5,011 nt of DNA from an uncultured Actinomycetes bacterium (GTDB lineage Bacteria; Actinomycetota; Actinomycetes; S36-B12): NCBI GenBank assembly GCA_903848435.1, contig CAINGG010000435.1, positions 1 through 5,011 on the forward strand, in the 5' to 3' direction. The notes below the pieces were generated by a model. The model had not been told where the DNA came from, did not search any database, and worked only from the letters and a program-made list of their open reading frames with translations. This document shows, one piece after another, positions 1 to 5,011 of the stretch. The translations under genes were made by a program, and so were the position numbers. The stretch's first letter is position 1, and each line of letters begins with the position of its first letter.

Positions 1-344
1 ATGACGTCGATCGAGCCGGCCTCCATCGCGTCGTAGGTGGTCGCCCCCTCGTCAAGCTGTGTCTGGGTGATCGTGCAGCCGAGGTTGTTCTCGGCCACGT
101 CTGTCAGCACCTGCGCGGAGGCGGTGTAGCCGACCCACGCGTGCATGGCCACGCTCCACTCGCCACAGTCGGCCGGGGCCGGAGCCGGAGCGTCGCTGGA
201 CTCTGCCGGCGCAGCCGACGAGTCGGCTGGCGCCGGGGCCGCCGACGATGCGGCCTCGTTGACGCTGCCGCCGCAGGCCGCGAGGCCCAGTCCGACGACA
301 GCAAGCGCGACGACGATGCCCGCGCCCTTCCCTACTCGCTTCAT
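1..344 (-). CDS. proX: Glycine betaine/quaternary amine ABC transporter substrate-binding lipoprotein (5' part)
   Basis: Only the first 114 codons are in the window; the gene continues past base 1. The N-terminus MKRVGKG is basic, followed by a hydrophobic stretch (about 9-22) and the lipobox LAAC with Cys24, so the protein should be lipid-anchored on the outer face of the membrane. Residues about 27-59 are a flexible Ala/Pro/Ser/Asp linker with loose repeats (SSAAPAPAD, SSAAPAE, DAPAPAPAD). The folded domain starts near Cys60. WSVAMHAWVGYTASAQVL and the later TTYDAMEAGSIDV fit the OpuAC/ProX-like family, where this N-terminal lobe helps bind glycine betaine, choline or proline betaine. Cys60 and Cys90 could form a disulfide. 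It follows the permease by 95 bases and completes the ATPase-permease-binding protein order. Exact ligand cannot be set because most of the ligand pocket lies outside the window. Confidence 0.82.
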   Translation of the reverse strand, partial: MKRVGKGAGIVVALAVVGLGLAACGGSVNEAASSAAPAPADSSAAPAESSDAPAPAPADCGEWSVAMHAWVGYTASAQVLTDVAENNLGCTITQTQLDEGATTYDAMEAGSIDV

Positions 345-439
345 TGATCCTCCCGTGAGGGTTGGTATGGCGGTCATCGTAGGCGGGTCCCATGGCATAT
401 CGGCCCATAAGCGGGTAACGGGTTGATCTCAGGCGGCGC
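345..439 (-). other. Intergenic gap between permease and binding-protein genes
   Basis: At 95 bases this is the only real non-coding gap; all other junctions are overlaps or gaps of 1 to 3 bases. On the minus strand it contains an imperfect hairpin (389-411: CTTATGG pairing with CCATGGG, with two G-U pairs and an optional inner C-G pair past a bulged G). A TACGAT at 381-376 fits an actinobacterial -10 pattern, but I see no -35 at a good distance. There is no U-rich terminator. The gap could allow separate expression of the binding protein, often needed in excess over the membrane complex, but the sequence does not prove that. Confidence 0.4.
348..354 (-). promoter_or_regulatory. Ribosome binding site of the binding-protein gene
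   Basis: The minus strand reads GGGAGGA, then TCA and the ATG at 344. The match is strong but the spacing from GGAGG to the ATG is short, 4 bases. It supports this ATG, which also starts a good lipoprotein signal peptide. Confidence 0.7.
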
Positions 440-2395
440 CTAGTGGCCCTGCGGGGCCTGCTTTCGGGGCCTACCTTGGGCAATTCGGTCGAGGATGATG
501 CCGAGCAGCACGATGGCGATGCCTGCGGCCAGTCCCTTGCCCGCCAGCTCGGGCTTGGACTGCCCGACGATCACGAGGTAGCCCAGGCCGCCGGCGCCCA
601 CGAACCCGCCGATGACCACGACCGCCAGCACGAAGATGAGTCCCTGGTTGGCGCCGAGCAGGATCGATCGCCGCGACGTCGGCAACTGCACCTTGGTGAT
701 GACCTGCATGGTCGTGGATCCCGACGAGATCGCTGCCTCGACGGTTTCCTTCGGCACCTTGCGCACGCCATCGGCGACGATGCGGATGACCACAGGCGCG
801 GCATAGACGATGCCGAGCACGATGGCCGCGAAGCGAGTGGGCCCGAATAGGGCGAGCACGGGGACGAGATAGACGAACGCCGGCATCGTCTGCCCGGCGT
901 CGAGGAACGGCTTGAAGATTCGATCCACGCGCTCGCTGCGACCGGCCCAGACGCCGAGGACGATGCCGATAAGCACGACAAACGCGGTGGCGATGAGCGT
1001 CATGGCGAGCGTGACCATGGTGGCGTTCCACAGTCCGGTGGCCATGATGAGCGCGAGCAGGACGAAAACGAGGATCCCGACCGTGCGGCCGGCCAGAATG
1101 AAGGCCAGCAGGGTAATGGCGACGATGGTGAGCCACCACGGCGAGTTGGCCAGGACGCCCTCGAGCGGGTTGAGCGCCCAGATCGTGAACCATTCCGAGA
1201 AGCCGACGGTCAGGAAGTCGAGATTGCTGGTCACCCACTCCTCGAGGGAGTTGGCCACGGCCGCAACCTGCTCGCCGAAATTCAACTGCTCGGGGAAGAT
1301 CGCGAACCACAGGAGGTATCGCGACAGGTAGATGGCGACCAACGTGATGATCGCGCCGACGATGAGGCCGATACGCCGCCGTGCCTTCTGCGCATCAGCG
1401 GCGGCGAAACCTTGCTCCTCGCGCATGACGGCCGCGGTGGTCGACCGGTCGAGCATGATGGCGAGGAACACGACGGCCAGGCCAGCGACGACGCCGTCGC
1501 CCACATTGCGGATCGTCAGTGCTTGCACGACAGGCTCGCCAAGACCAGGCGCGCCAATGAGAGCGGCGATGACGACGAAGGACAGCGCCGCGAGCGTCGT
1601 CTGGTTGATCGCGAGGATGATCGTGCGCTTGGCCATCGGCAGCTGCACCTTCGTGAGCACCTGCCAGCGCGTGGATCCTGCGGATTCCGCCGCCTCGAGG
1701 GGCCCCCGCTTCAGCGACTTGATGGCGTGCGCGGTGATGCGAATGCAGATGGGGATCGAGTAGATCATCGTCGCGATGGTCGCCGATGCGATGCCGATGA
1801 GGAAGACGAGTGCCAGCGGTGCGAGATAGACCAGGGTCGGCAGGACCTGGGCGAGGTCCAGCCACGGCCGCAGGATGGCCATGACCCGGTCGTTGACGCC
1901 GGCCCACACTCCCAGCGGGAGAGCAATGGCCAGCGACAGCACGACGGCCCCGATGGTCATCGCCAGGGTGTCGAGGGTGATGAGCCACATCCCAAGCATT
2001 CCGCACAGCAGGAGCATGAACATGCTGAACAGCGCGGTGCGCAGGTTGGAGGTCGCGTAGACGATGAAGCCGACCAGTACGAGGGTGCCGAACCAGCCAA
2101 TCAGCGGGATGAGATTGCCGTCCGCAGGCATCGAGATCACGCCCATGATGAGCTCGATGAACCCGGAGATGAAGGCGCGAATCGGGTTGAAGAAGTAAAC
2201 GAAGAGGAAGCTCTCCGTGCGGTTGCCGCGGATGGCCGAGGCGAACTCACGCAGGACGGCGGTGAACGCCGTGTCCTTGGACATGGAGAGTTCCTGGGTC
2301 TGCACACCCTTGAGGAGGGTGGCCAAGACGAACCAGCCCACCAGCACGATGAGCACCTGCACCCACCGCAGGCTGAGGGCGGCCTTGACGTTCAC
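440..2395 (-). CDS. proW: ABC transporter permease, two fused ProW-like domains (glycine betaine/quaternary amine uptake)
   Basis: This 651-residue membrane protein is the translocation channel of the transporter. Single-domain relatives are about half as long (OpuAB about 280, ProW about 350) and work as dimers; here both permease domains are on one chain. Domain one covers about 141-317 and domain two about 460-637. They align at an offset of 319-320 residues: TLAMT, LGVWAG, the FVYL/LVYL region, LDR and the EAA loop recur. The EAA loops, which dock the ATPase, are EAAESAG...TKVQLP (234-253) and EAAISSG...TKVQLP (553-572); both keep the invariant Gly (240 and 559). Each domain has its own hydrophobic N-terminal segment (11-28, about 71-87, 95-139; and 342-362, 420-456). 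A charged, probably cytoplasmic linker (about 318-342, ending KARRRIG) joins them. The start is GTG at 2395, 3 bases after the ATPase TAG, with only a weak GGAG about 15 bases upstream, suggesting translational coupling. The stop is TAG at 442-440. Substrate is inferred from context. Confidence 0.9.
   Translation of the reverse strand: MNVKAALSLRWVQVLIVLVGWFVLATLLKGVQTQELSMSKDTAFTAVLREFASAIRGNRTESFLFVYFFNPIRAFISGFIELIMGVISMPADGNLIPLIGWFGTLVLVGFIVYATSNLRTALFSMFMLLLCGMLGMWLITLDTLAMTIGAVVLSLAIALPLGVWAGVNDRVMAILRPWLDLAQVLPTLVYLAPLALVFLIGIASATIATMIYSIPICIRITAHAIKSLKRGPLEAAESAGSTRWQVLTKVQLPMAKRTIILAINQTTLAALSFVVIAALIGAPGLGEPVVQALTIRNVGDGVVAGLAVVFLAIMLDRSTTAAVMREEQGFAAADAQKARRRIGLIVGAIITLVAIYLSRYLLWFAIFPEQLNFGEQVAAVANSLEEWVTSNLDFLTVGFSEWFTIWALNPLEGVLANSPWWLTIVAITLLAFILAGRTVGILVFVLLALIMATGLWNATMVTLAMTLIATAFVVLIGIVLGVWAGRSERVDRIFKPFLDAGQTMPAFVYLVPVLALFGPTRFAAIVLGIVYAAPVVIRIVADGVRKVPKETVEAAISSGSTTMQVITKVQLPTSRRSILLGANQGLIFVLAVVVIGGFVGAGGLGYLVIVGQSKPELAGKGLAAGIAIVLLGIILDRIAQGRPRKQAPQGH
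445..458 (-). repeat. Short hairpin just before the permease stop
   Basis: The minus strand reads GGCCC-CGCA-GGGCC, a 5-bp perfect GC stem with a tetraloop in the last permease codons. An 8-base direct repeat (CGGGGCCT on the plus strand at 452-459 and 465-472) overlaps it. No U-run follows, so I do not call a terminator. It may be incidental. Confidence 0.3.
485..1018 (-). repeat. Second permease domain of the internal tandem duplication
   Basis: This encodes residues about 460-637 of the permease, the counterpart of the domain encoded at 1445-1975. Its EAA loop is at 680-739. Both copies keep the ATPase-docking Gly, so neither looks degenerate. Confidence 0.75.
1445..1975 (-). repeat. First permease domain of an internal tandem duplication
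   Basis: This encodes residues about 141-317 of the permease, a complete ProW-like transport domain with its EAA loop at 1637-1696. It aligns with the second copy at 485-1018. The match extends to DNA around the EAA loops, where CTGCACCTT and CGTGGATCC (plus-strand reading) are shared, although overall the copies are clearly diverged. Confidence 0.75.
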
Positions 2396-2398
2396 GGG

Positions 2399-3460
2399 CT
2401 AGTCGCCCATCTCCGGGGAGTGCTCCCCGGCGATGAGGGCGAGGACGTCCTCGCTGCTCACGACGCCGATCTCGTGACCGTCGCGCACGACGCGGACGGG
2501 CCCGTGGGCGTTGATGATGGTGCTCGTCGCGTCGCGAATGATCATCTCGCCCGGGAGCACCACGGTGCTGGCCGGCTCGCCGGCACGCATCGGCCGGGCG
2601 ATGACATCGAGCGTGAGCACGTGGCTCTTGGGAATGTCACGCAGGAAGTCGGCAACGTAGGCATCGGCGGGGTTCATGACCAGGTCTATGGCGCTCCCCA
2701 TCTGCACGATGGCACCGTCACGCATGATGGCGATGCGGTCGCCGAGTTTCATGGCCTCCGCCAGGTCGTGGGTGATGAAGACCATCGTCTTGCCGAGCTC
2801 GCGATGCAAGCGCATGACCTCGGCCTGCATGTCGCGGCGGATGAGTGGGTCCAGTGCGCTGAAGGGCTCGTCGAGGAACATCACGTCGGGGTCCACGCTG
2901 AGTGCGCGGGCAAGGCCGACGCGCTGCTGCATGCCGCCGGAGAGTTGCTCGGGGTAGGCATTGGCGTAGCCGGCCAGGCCGACCAGCTGGATGACCTCCT
3001 CCGCCCGCGCATAGCGGGCATCCTTCTTCACGCCCTGAATCTCCAGCGGATAGGCGATGTTGTCGATGACCTTGCGGTGCGGGAAGAGCCCGAAGTGCTG
3101 GAAGACCATGGAGAACTCGGTGCGGCGCAGCTCACGCAGGCGCGACGGCGAGGCCGCGAGGACGTCCTCTCCCTCGATGAAAACCTGACCGGCCGTCGAC
3201 TCGATCAGTCGCGTCAGGCACCGCACGAGGGTGGACTTGCCGGATCCGGACAGTCCCATGACCACGAACACTTCCCCGGAGGAGACATCGAAGCTCACAT
3301 CCCGGACCGCGGCCGTGCAGCCGGTCTCGGCGAGAAGCTCATCGCGCGGCAGTTTCTCGAACGGCGTGCCGATGATCTTGTCGGCTTTCGGACCGAACAC
3401 CTTCCACAGCCCACGCACGGAGATTGCGGGCGCGGTGATCACGGTGTCGGTGACGGTCAT
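2399..3460 (-). CDS. proV: Glycine betaine/proline-type ABC transporter, ATP-binding subunit (ProV/OpuAA family)
   Basis: A 353-residue cytoplasmic ATPase that would power uptake of a quaternary amine through the adjacent permease. All ABC motifs are present: Walker A GLSGSGKST (69-77), Q-loop Gln121 in FQHFGLFPHR, signature LSGGMQQRV (173-181), Walker B VMFLDEP with Asp197/Glu198, D-loop SALDP (201-205) and switch His231. The N-terminal WKVFGPK (19-25) and the insert before the first beta strand are typical of the ProV/OpuAA/quaternary-amine group. Residues about 279-344 form one CBS-like unit ending in IGVVSSEDVLALI (331-343). E. coli ProV is about 400 residues with tandem CBS domains, so this tail is short. 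The ATG at 3460 is chosen because the family N-terminus begins there and a purine-rich Shine-Dalgarno precedes it; the frame stays open upstream to 4144, but that part lies inside the dehydrogenase gene and looks non-family. Stop and next start are 3 bases apart. Confidence 0.92.
   Translation of the reverse strand: MTVTDTVITAPAISVRGLWKVFGPKADKIIGTPFEKLPRDELLAETGCTAAVRDVSFDVSSGEVFVVMGLSGSGKSTLVRCLTRLIESTAGQVFIEGEDVLAASPSRLRELRRTEFSMVFQHFGLFPHRKVIDNIAYPLEIQGVKKDARYARAEEVIQLVGLAGYANAYPEQLSGGMQQRVGLARALSVDPDVMFLDEPFSALDPLIRRDMQAEVMRLHRELGKTMVFITHDLAEAMKLGDRIAIMRDGAIVQMGSAIDLVMNPADAYVADFLRDIPKSHVLTLDVIARPMRAGEPASTVVLPGEMIIRDATSTIINAHGPVRVVRDGHEIGVVSSEDVLALIAGEHSPEMGD
2413..2430 (-). repeat. Perfect GC-rich inverted repeat at the ATPase/permease junction
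   Basis: The minus strand reads CCGGGGAG-CA-CTCCCCGG, two 8-base arms with a 2-base spacer. In RNA this can form a 7-bp hairpin with a 4-base loop. It lies within the last ATPase codons (about residues 345-350). Its 3' arm ends within the weak GGAG upstream of the permease GTG, about 17 bases away. No U-tract follows, so it is not an intrinsic terminator. Possible roles are control of permease initiation or transcript stability. In GC-rich coding DNA, one such repeat in 5 kb is close to what chance allows. Confidence 0.45.
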
Positions 3461-3461
3461 G

Positions 3462-4955
3462 TCACTCCCCCTCGCCGTCGAACCAGCCGCTCGGTGCGGG
3501 CGACAGGTTGCGGTAAACGTGCTTGGCCTCGAGGTACTCGTGCAGGCCGGTCGGCCCGAGCTCGCGGCCGACCCCGGATTGCTTGAACCCGCCCCATTCG
3601 GCCTGGGGCAGGTAGGGGTGGTAGTCGTTGATCCAGATGGTGCCGTGACGCAGCGCGCGGGCCACGCGTTCCCCGCGGCCGGCGTCGGAGGTCCACACCG
3701 CGCCCGCAAGGCCGTAGGTCGTGTCGTTGCCCAGTCGCACGGCCTCCTCCTCGGTGACGAAGGTTTCGACCGTGAGCACCGGCCCGAAGGACTCGTCCTG
3801 GACGCAGGACATGGCGGTGTGGCAGCGATCGAGCACAGTCGGAAGGTAATAGGAGCCCGACGCCAGCGCGGGGTATTCGGCCGGATCCGGGGCCGCACCC
3901 CCGCAGCGCAGGACGGCCCCCTCAGCCAGGGCGGCTTCGACGTATGCCGCGACCTTCGCCCGGTGCGCGTCTGAGATGAGGGGCCCGGTCTCGGCACGTG
4001 GATCGAAGGGGCCGCCGAGCCTGATGCGCCGGGCGCTCTCGACGACGGCGTCGACGACTCGGTCATGAACCGACTCCTCGACGATGAGGCGCGCCCCTGC
4101 GGAGCACACCTGGCCGGAGTGCAGGAAGACGGCAGTGACCGCATTGTCGATGGCCGCGTCGAGGTCGGCGTCGGCGAAGACGATGTTGGGGTTCTTGCCG
4201 CCGAGCTCGAGCGCCACCTTCTTCACCGTGCCGGCTGCCTCCGCCATGATGCGCCGTCCTGTCACCAGGCCACCGGTGAACGACACCATGTCGACGGCCG
4301 GATGGCTCGCGAGCGGTGCTCCAGCGGCAGCACCTGCACCCAGCACGAGATTGGCCACCCCCGCCGGCAGGCCAGCTTCCTCCAGCAGGCGCATCAGGTG
4401 GATGGTCGTGCTCGGCGTGAGCTCACTGGGCTTGATGACGAACGAATTGCCGGCCGCGAGAGCGGGTGCGACCTTCCACGATGCCTGCAGCAGCGGGTAG
4501 TTCCACGGCGTGATGAGCCCGCACACGCCGACCGGCTCGTAGTCGACCCTCGAGCGCACTGCGGGATTGCCCGCATCCACGACGCGGGCGCCCACCGCGT
4601 CGCCCGCAGCGAGCCCGGCGAAGTAGCGGAAGCACTTGATCACGTCGGCGACGTCGTACTGCGACTCCACCATGCGCTTGCCGGTGTCGAGCGACTCCGC
4701 GCGTGCGATGTCATCGACATCGCGCTCGAGCAGGTCGGCCACCCGAAGCAGCAACTGCGCGCGTTCGGTGAAGGGCACCTCGCTCCAGCGTCCGTCGTCG
4801 AAGGAGGCCCTTGCTGCTGCGATGGCCCGGTCGGTGTCGACAGCGGTGGCCTCGTCGACGACGCGGACGAGTTGTCCGTCGGCCGGGCAGCGGATCTCAC
4901 GGGTACCGCCTTCGGCTGCCGCGACCCAGGCACCGTCGATGTAGAGGTCAGGCAT
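3462..4955 (-). CDS. betB: Betaine aldehyde dehydrogenase (NAD(P)+-dependent, GbsA/BetB-like)
   Basis: This 497-residue protein has the normal length for an aldehyde dehydrogenase. The family oxidises an aldehyde to the acid in the cytoplasm; here the likely reaction is betaine aldehyde to glycine betaine. Visible motifs are TPWNYP (149-154, oxyanion Asn152), VIKPSE (173-178, cofactor-binding Lys175), SFTGG (225-229), LELGGKNP (249-256, general base Glu250), GQVCSAG (281-287, catalytic Cys284) and ESFGPV (388-393). No catalytic residue is missing. The C-terminal part (WINDYHPYLPQAEWGG, 441-456, then KQSGVGREL) closely resembles Bacillus GbsA as I recall it, which favours betaine aldehyde over other aldehydes. 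The ATG at 4955 is preceded by AAGGAGG with a 9-base spacer and overlaps the preceding stop by 8 bases. The TGA stop lies 1 base before the transporter ATPase start. Substrate is inferred from similarity plus context; a related amino-aldehyde dehydrogenase remains possible. Confidence 0.9.
   Translation of the reverse strand: MPDLYIDGAWVAAAEGGTREIRCPADGQLVRVVDEATAVDTDRAIAAARASFDDGRWSEVPFTERAQLLLRVADLLERDVDDIARAESLDTGKRMVESQYDVADVIKCFRYFAGLAAGDAVGARVVDAGNPAVRSRVDYEPVGVCGLITPWNYPLLQASWKVAPALAAGNSFVIKPSELTPSTTIHLMRLLEEAGLPAGVANLVLGAGAAAGAPLASHPAVDMVSFTGGLVTGRRIMAEAAGTVKKVALELGGKNPNIVFADADLDAAIDNAVTAVFLHSGQVCSAGARLIVEESVHDRVVDAVVESARRIRLGGPFDPRAETGPLISDAHRAKVAAYVEAALAEGAVLRCGGAAPDPAEYPALASGSYYLPTVLDRCHTAMSCVQDESFGPVLTVETFVTEEEAVRLGNDTTYGLAGAVWTSDAGRGERVARALRHGTIWINDYHPYLPQAEWGGFKQSGVGRELGPTGLHEYLEAKHVYRNLSPAPSGWFDGEGE
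3465..3473 (-). promoter_or_regulatory. Ribosome binding site of the ABC ATPase
   Basis: The minus strand reads GAGGGGGAG directly before TGAC-ATG. It lies in the last codons of the dehydrogenase, 4 to 6 bases before the ATG at 3460 depending on which purines pair. It decides the ATPase start in a frame that stays open a further 228 codons upstream. Confidence 0.65.
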
Positions 4956-5011
4956 GGCTCGACGCCTCCTTGCGGTGACGATAGAAGGGCACGTCCTCCG
5001 GGGCCAGGGGC
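4948..5011 (-). CDS. 3' end of an upstream gene, possibly GMC-family choline dehydrogenase/oxidase (partial)
   Basis: Reading the minus strand from base 5010 gives 20 in-frame codons (PLAPEDVPFYRHRKEASSHA) and then a TGA stop at 4950-4948. The stop lies 8 bases inside the next gene, so the two genes share ATGCCTGA, a tight overlap typical of co-translated operon genes. The 5' part is outside the window. The ending with Pro-Leu-Ala-Pro followed by Val-Pro-Phe-Tyr-Arg resembles, as I recall them, the C-terminal tails of actinobacterial GMC flavoprotein oxidoreductases such as choline dehydrogenase. That enzyme would supply betaine aldehyde to the dehydrogenase encoded next. The product call rests on this short tail and the neighbourhood, so it is tentative; any other betaine- or choline-linked gene could sit here. 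The existence of a coding 3' end is better supported than its identity. Confidence 0.45.
   Translation of the reverse strand, partial: PLAPEDVPFYRHRKEASSHA
4965..4971 (-). promoter_or_regulatory. Ribosome binding site of the aldehyde dehydrogenase
   Basis: The minus strand reads AAGGAGG here, a near-perfect match to the anti-Shine-Dalgarno complement, 9 bases before the ATG at 4955. It lies inside the last codons of the upstream gene and fixes the dehydrogenase start. Confidence 0.8.

Noticed and set aside
389..411. Possible intrinsic terminator between the permease and the binding protein
   Set aside because: The hairpin is imperfect with G-U pairs, and no U-rich tract follows on the minus strand, so termination is not supported.
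52..483. A minus-strand open frame of 143 codons spanning the intergenic gap and the binding-protein start
   Set aside because: It overlaps the binding-protein signal peptide and linker in another frame and is Arg/Gly-rich, typical of a shadow frame. The lipoprotein reading is far better supported.
471..1310. A minus-strand open frame of 279 codons within the second permease domain
   Set aside because: It is in another frame of the permease gene, rich in Arg, His and Gly, and has no membrane segments or motifs.
1412..3586. A plus-strand open frame of 724 codons opposite the permease and ATPase genes
   Set aside because: It is antisense to two well-supported genes, and its translation is rich in His, Asp, Arg and Gly with no recognisable domain. 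Long shadow frames are expected opposite GC-rich genes.
3461..4144. N-terminal extension of the ATPase frame by 228 codons
   Set aside because: It lies within the aldehyde dehydrogenase gene in another frame, does not resemble the ATPase family, and a family-like N-terminus with a ribosome site begins at 3460.

Overview
The window is a run of genes that all lie on the minus strand. It reads as one choline/glycine-betaine operon cut at both ends. In transcription order, from high to low coordinates, it holds: the last 20 codons of an upstream gene (possibly a GMC-family choline dehydrogenase/oxidase); a complete betaine aldehyde dehydrogenase; a ProV/OpuAA-type ABC ATPase; a large permease built of two ProW-like domains fused in tandem; and the first 114 codons of a lipoprotein substrate-binding protein that runs off base 1. 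The order ATPase-permease-binding protein matches the classical proV-proW-proX layout.

The base composition is high in G+C (about two thirds by eye). One start is GTG, the coding is dense with overlaps or gaps of a few bases, and the binding protein is a lipoprotein with an Ala/Pro/Ser-rich linker. These traits suggest a high-GC Gram-positive (actinobacterial) source, but this is inferred from style only, because the window has no phylogenetic marker.

Region by region: 4948-5011 is the 3' end of the upstream gene, overlapping the next start by 8 bases. 3462-4955 is the aldehyde dehydrogenase. 2399-3460 is the ATPase, whose start lies 1 base past the preceding stop. 440-2395 is the fused permease, whose GTG start lies 3 bases past the ATPase stop, just after a perfect GC-rich inverted repeat. 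345-439 is the only real intergenic gap (95 bases). 1-344 is the binding protein, truncated by the window edge.

Together the genes would import a quaternary amine (choline, glycine betaine or a relative) and oxidise betaine aldehyde to glycine betaine, an osmoprotectant that can also be used as a nutrient. The system is of a known kind. The unusual points are the one-polypeptide double permease, the shortened CBS-type tail of the ATPase, and the hairpin at the ATPase/permease junction. I saw no RNA gene, mobile element, CRISPR array or convincing intrinsic terminator.
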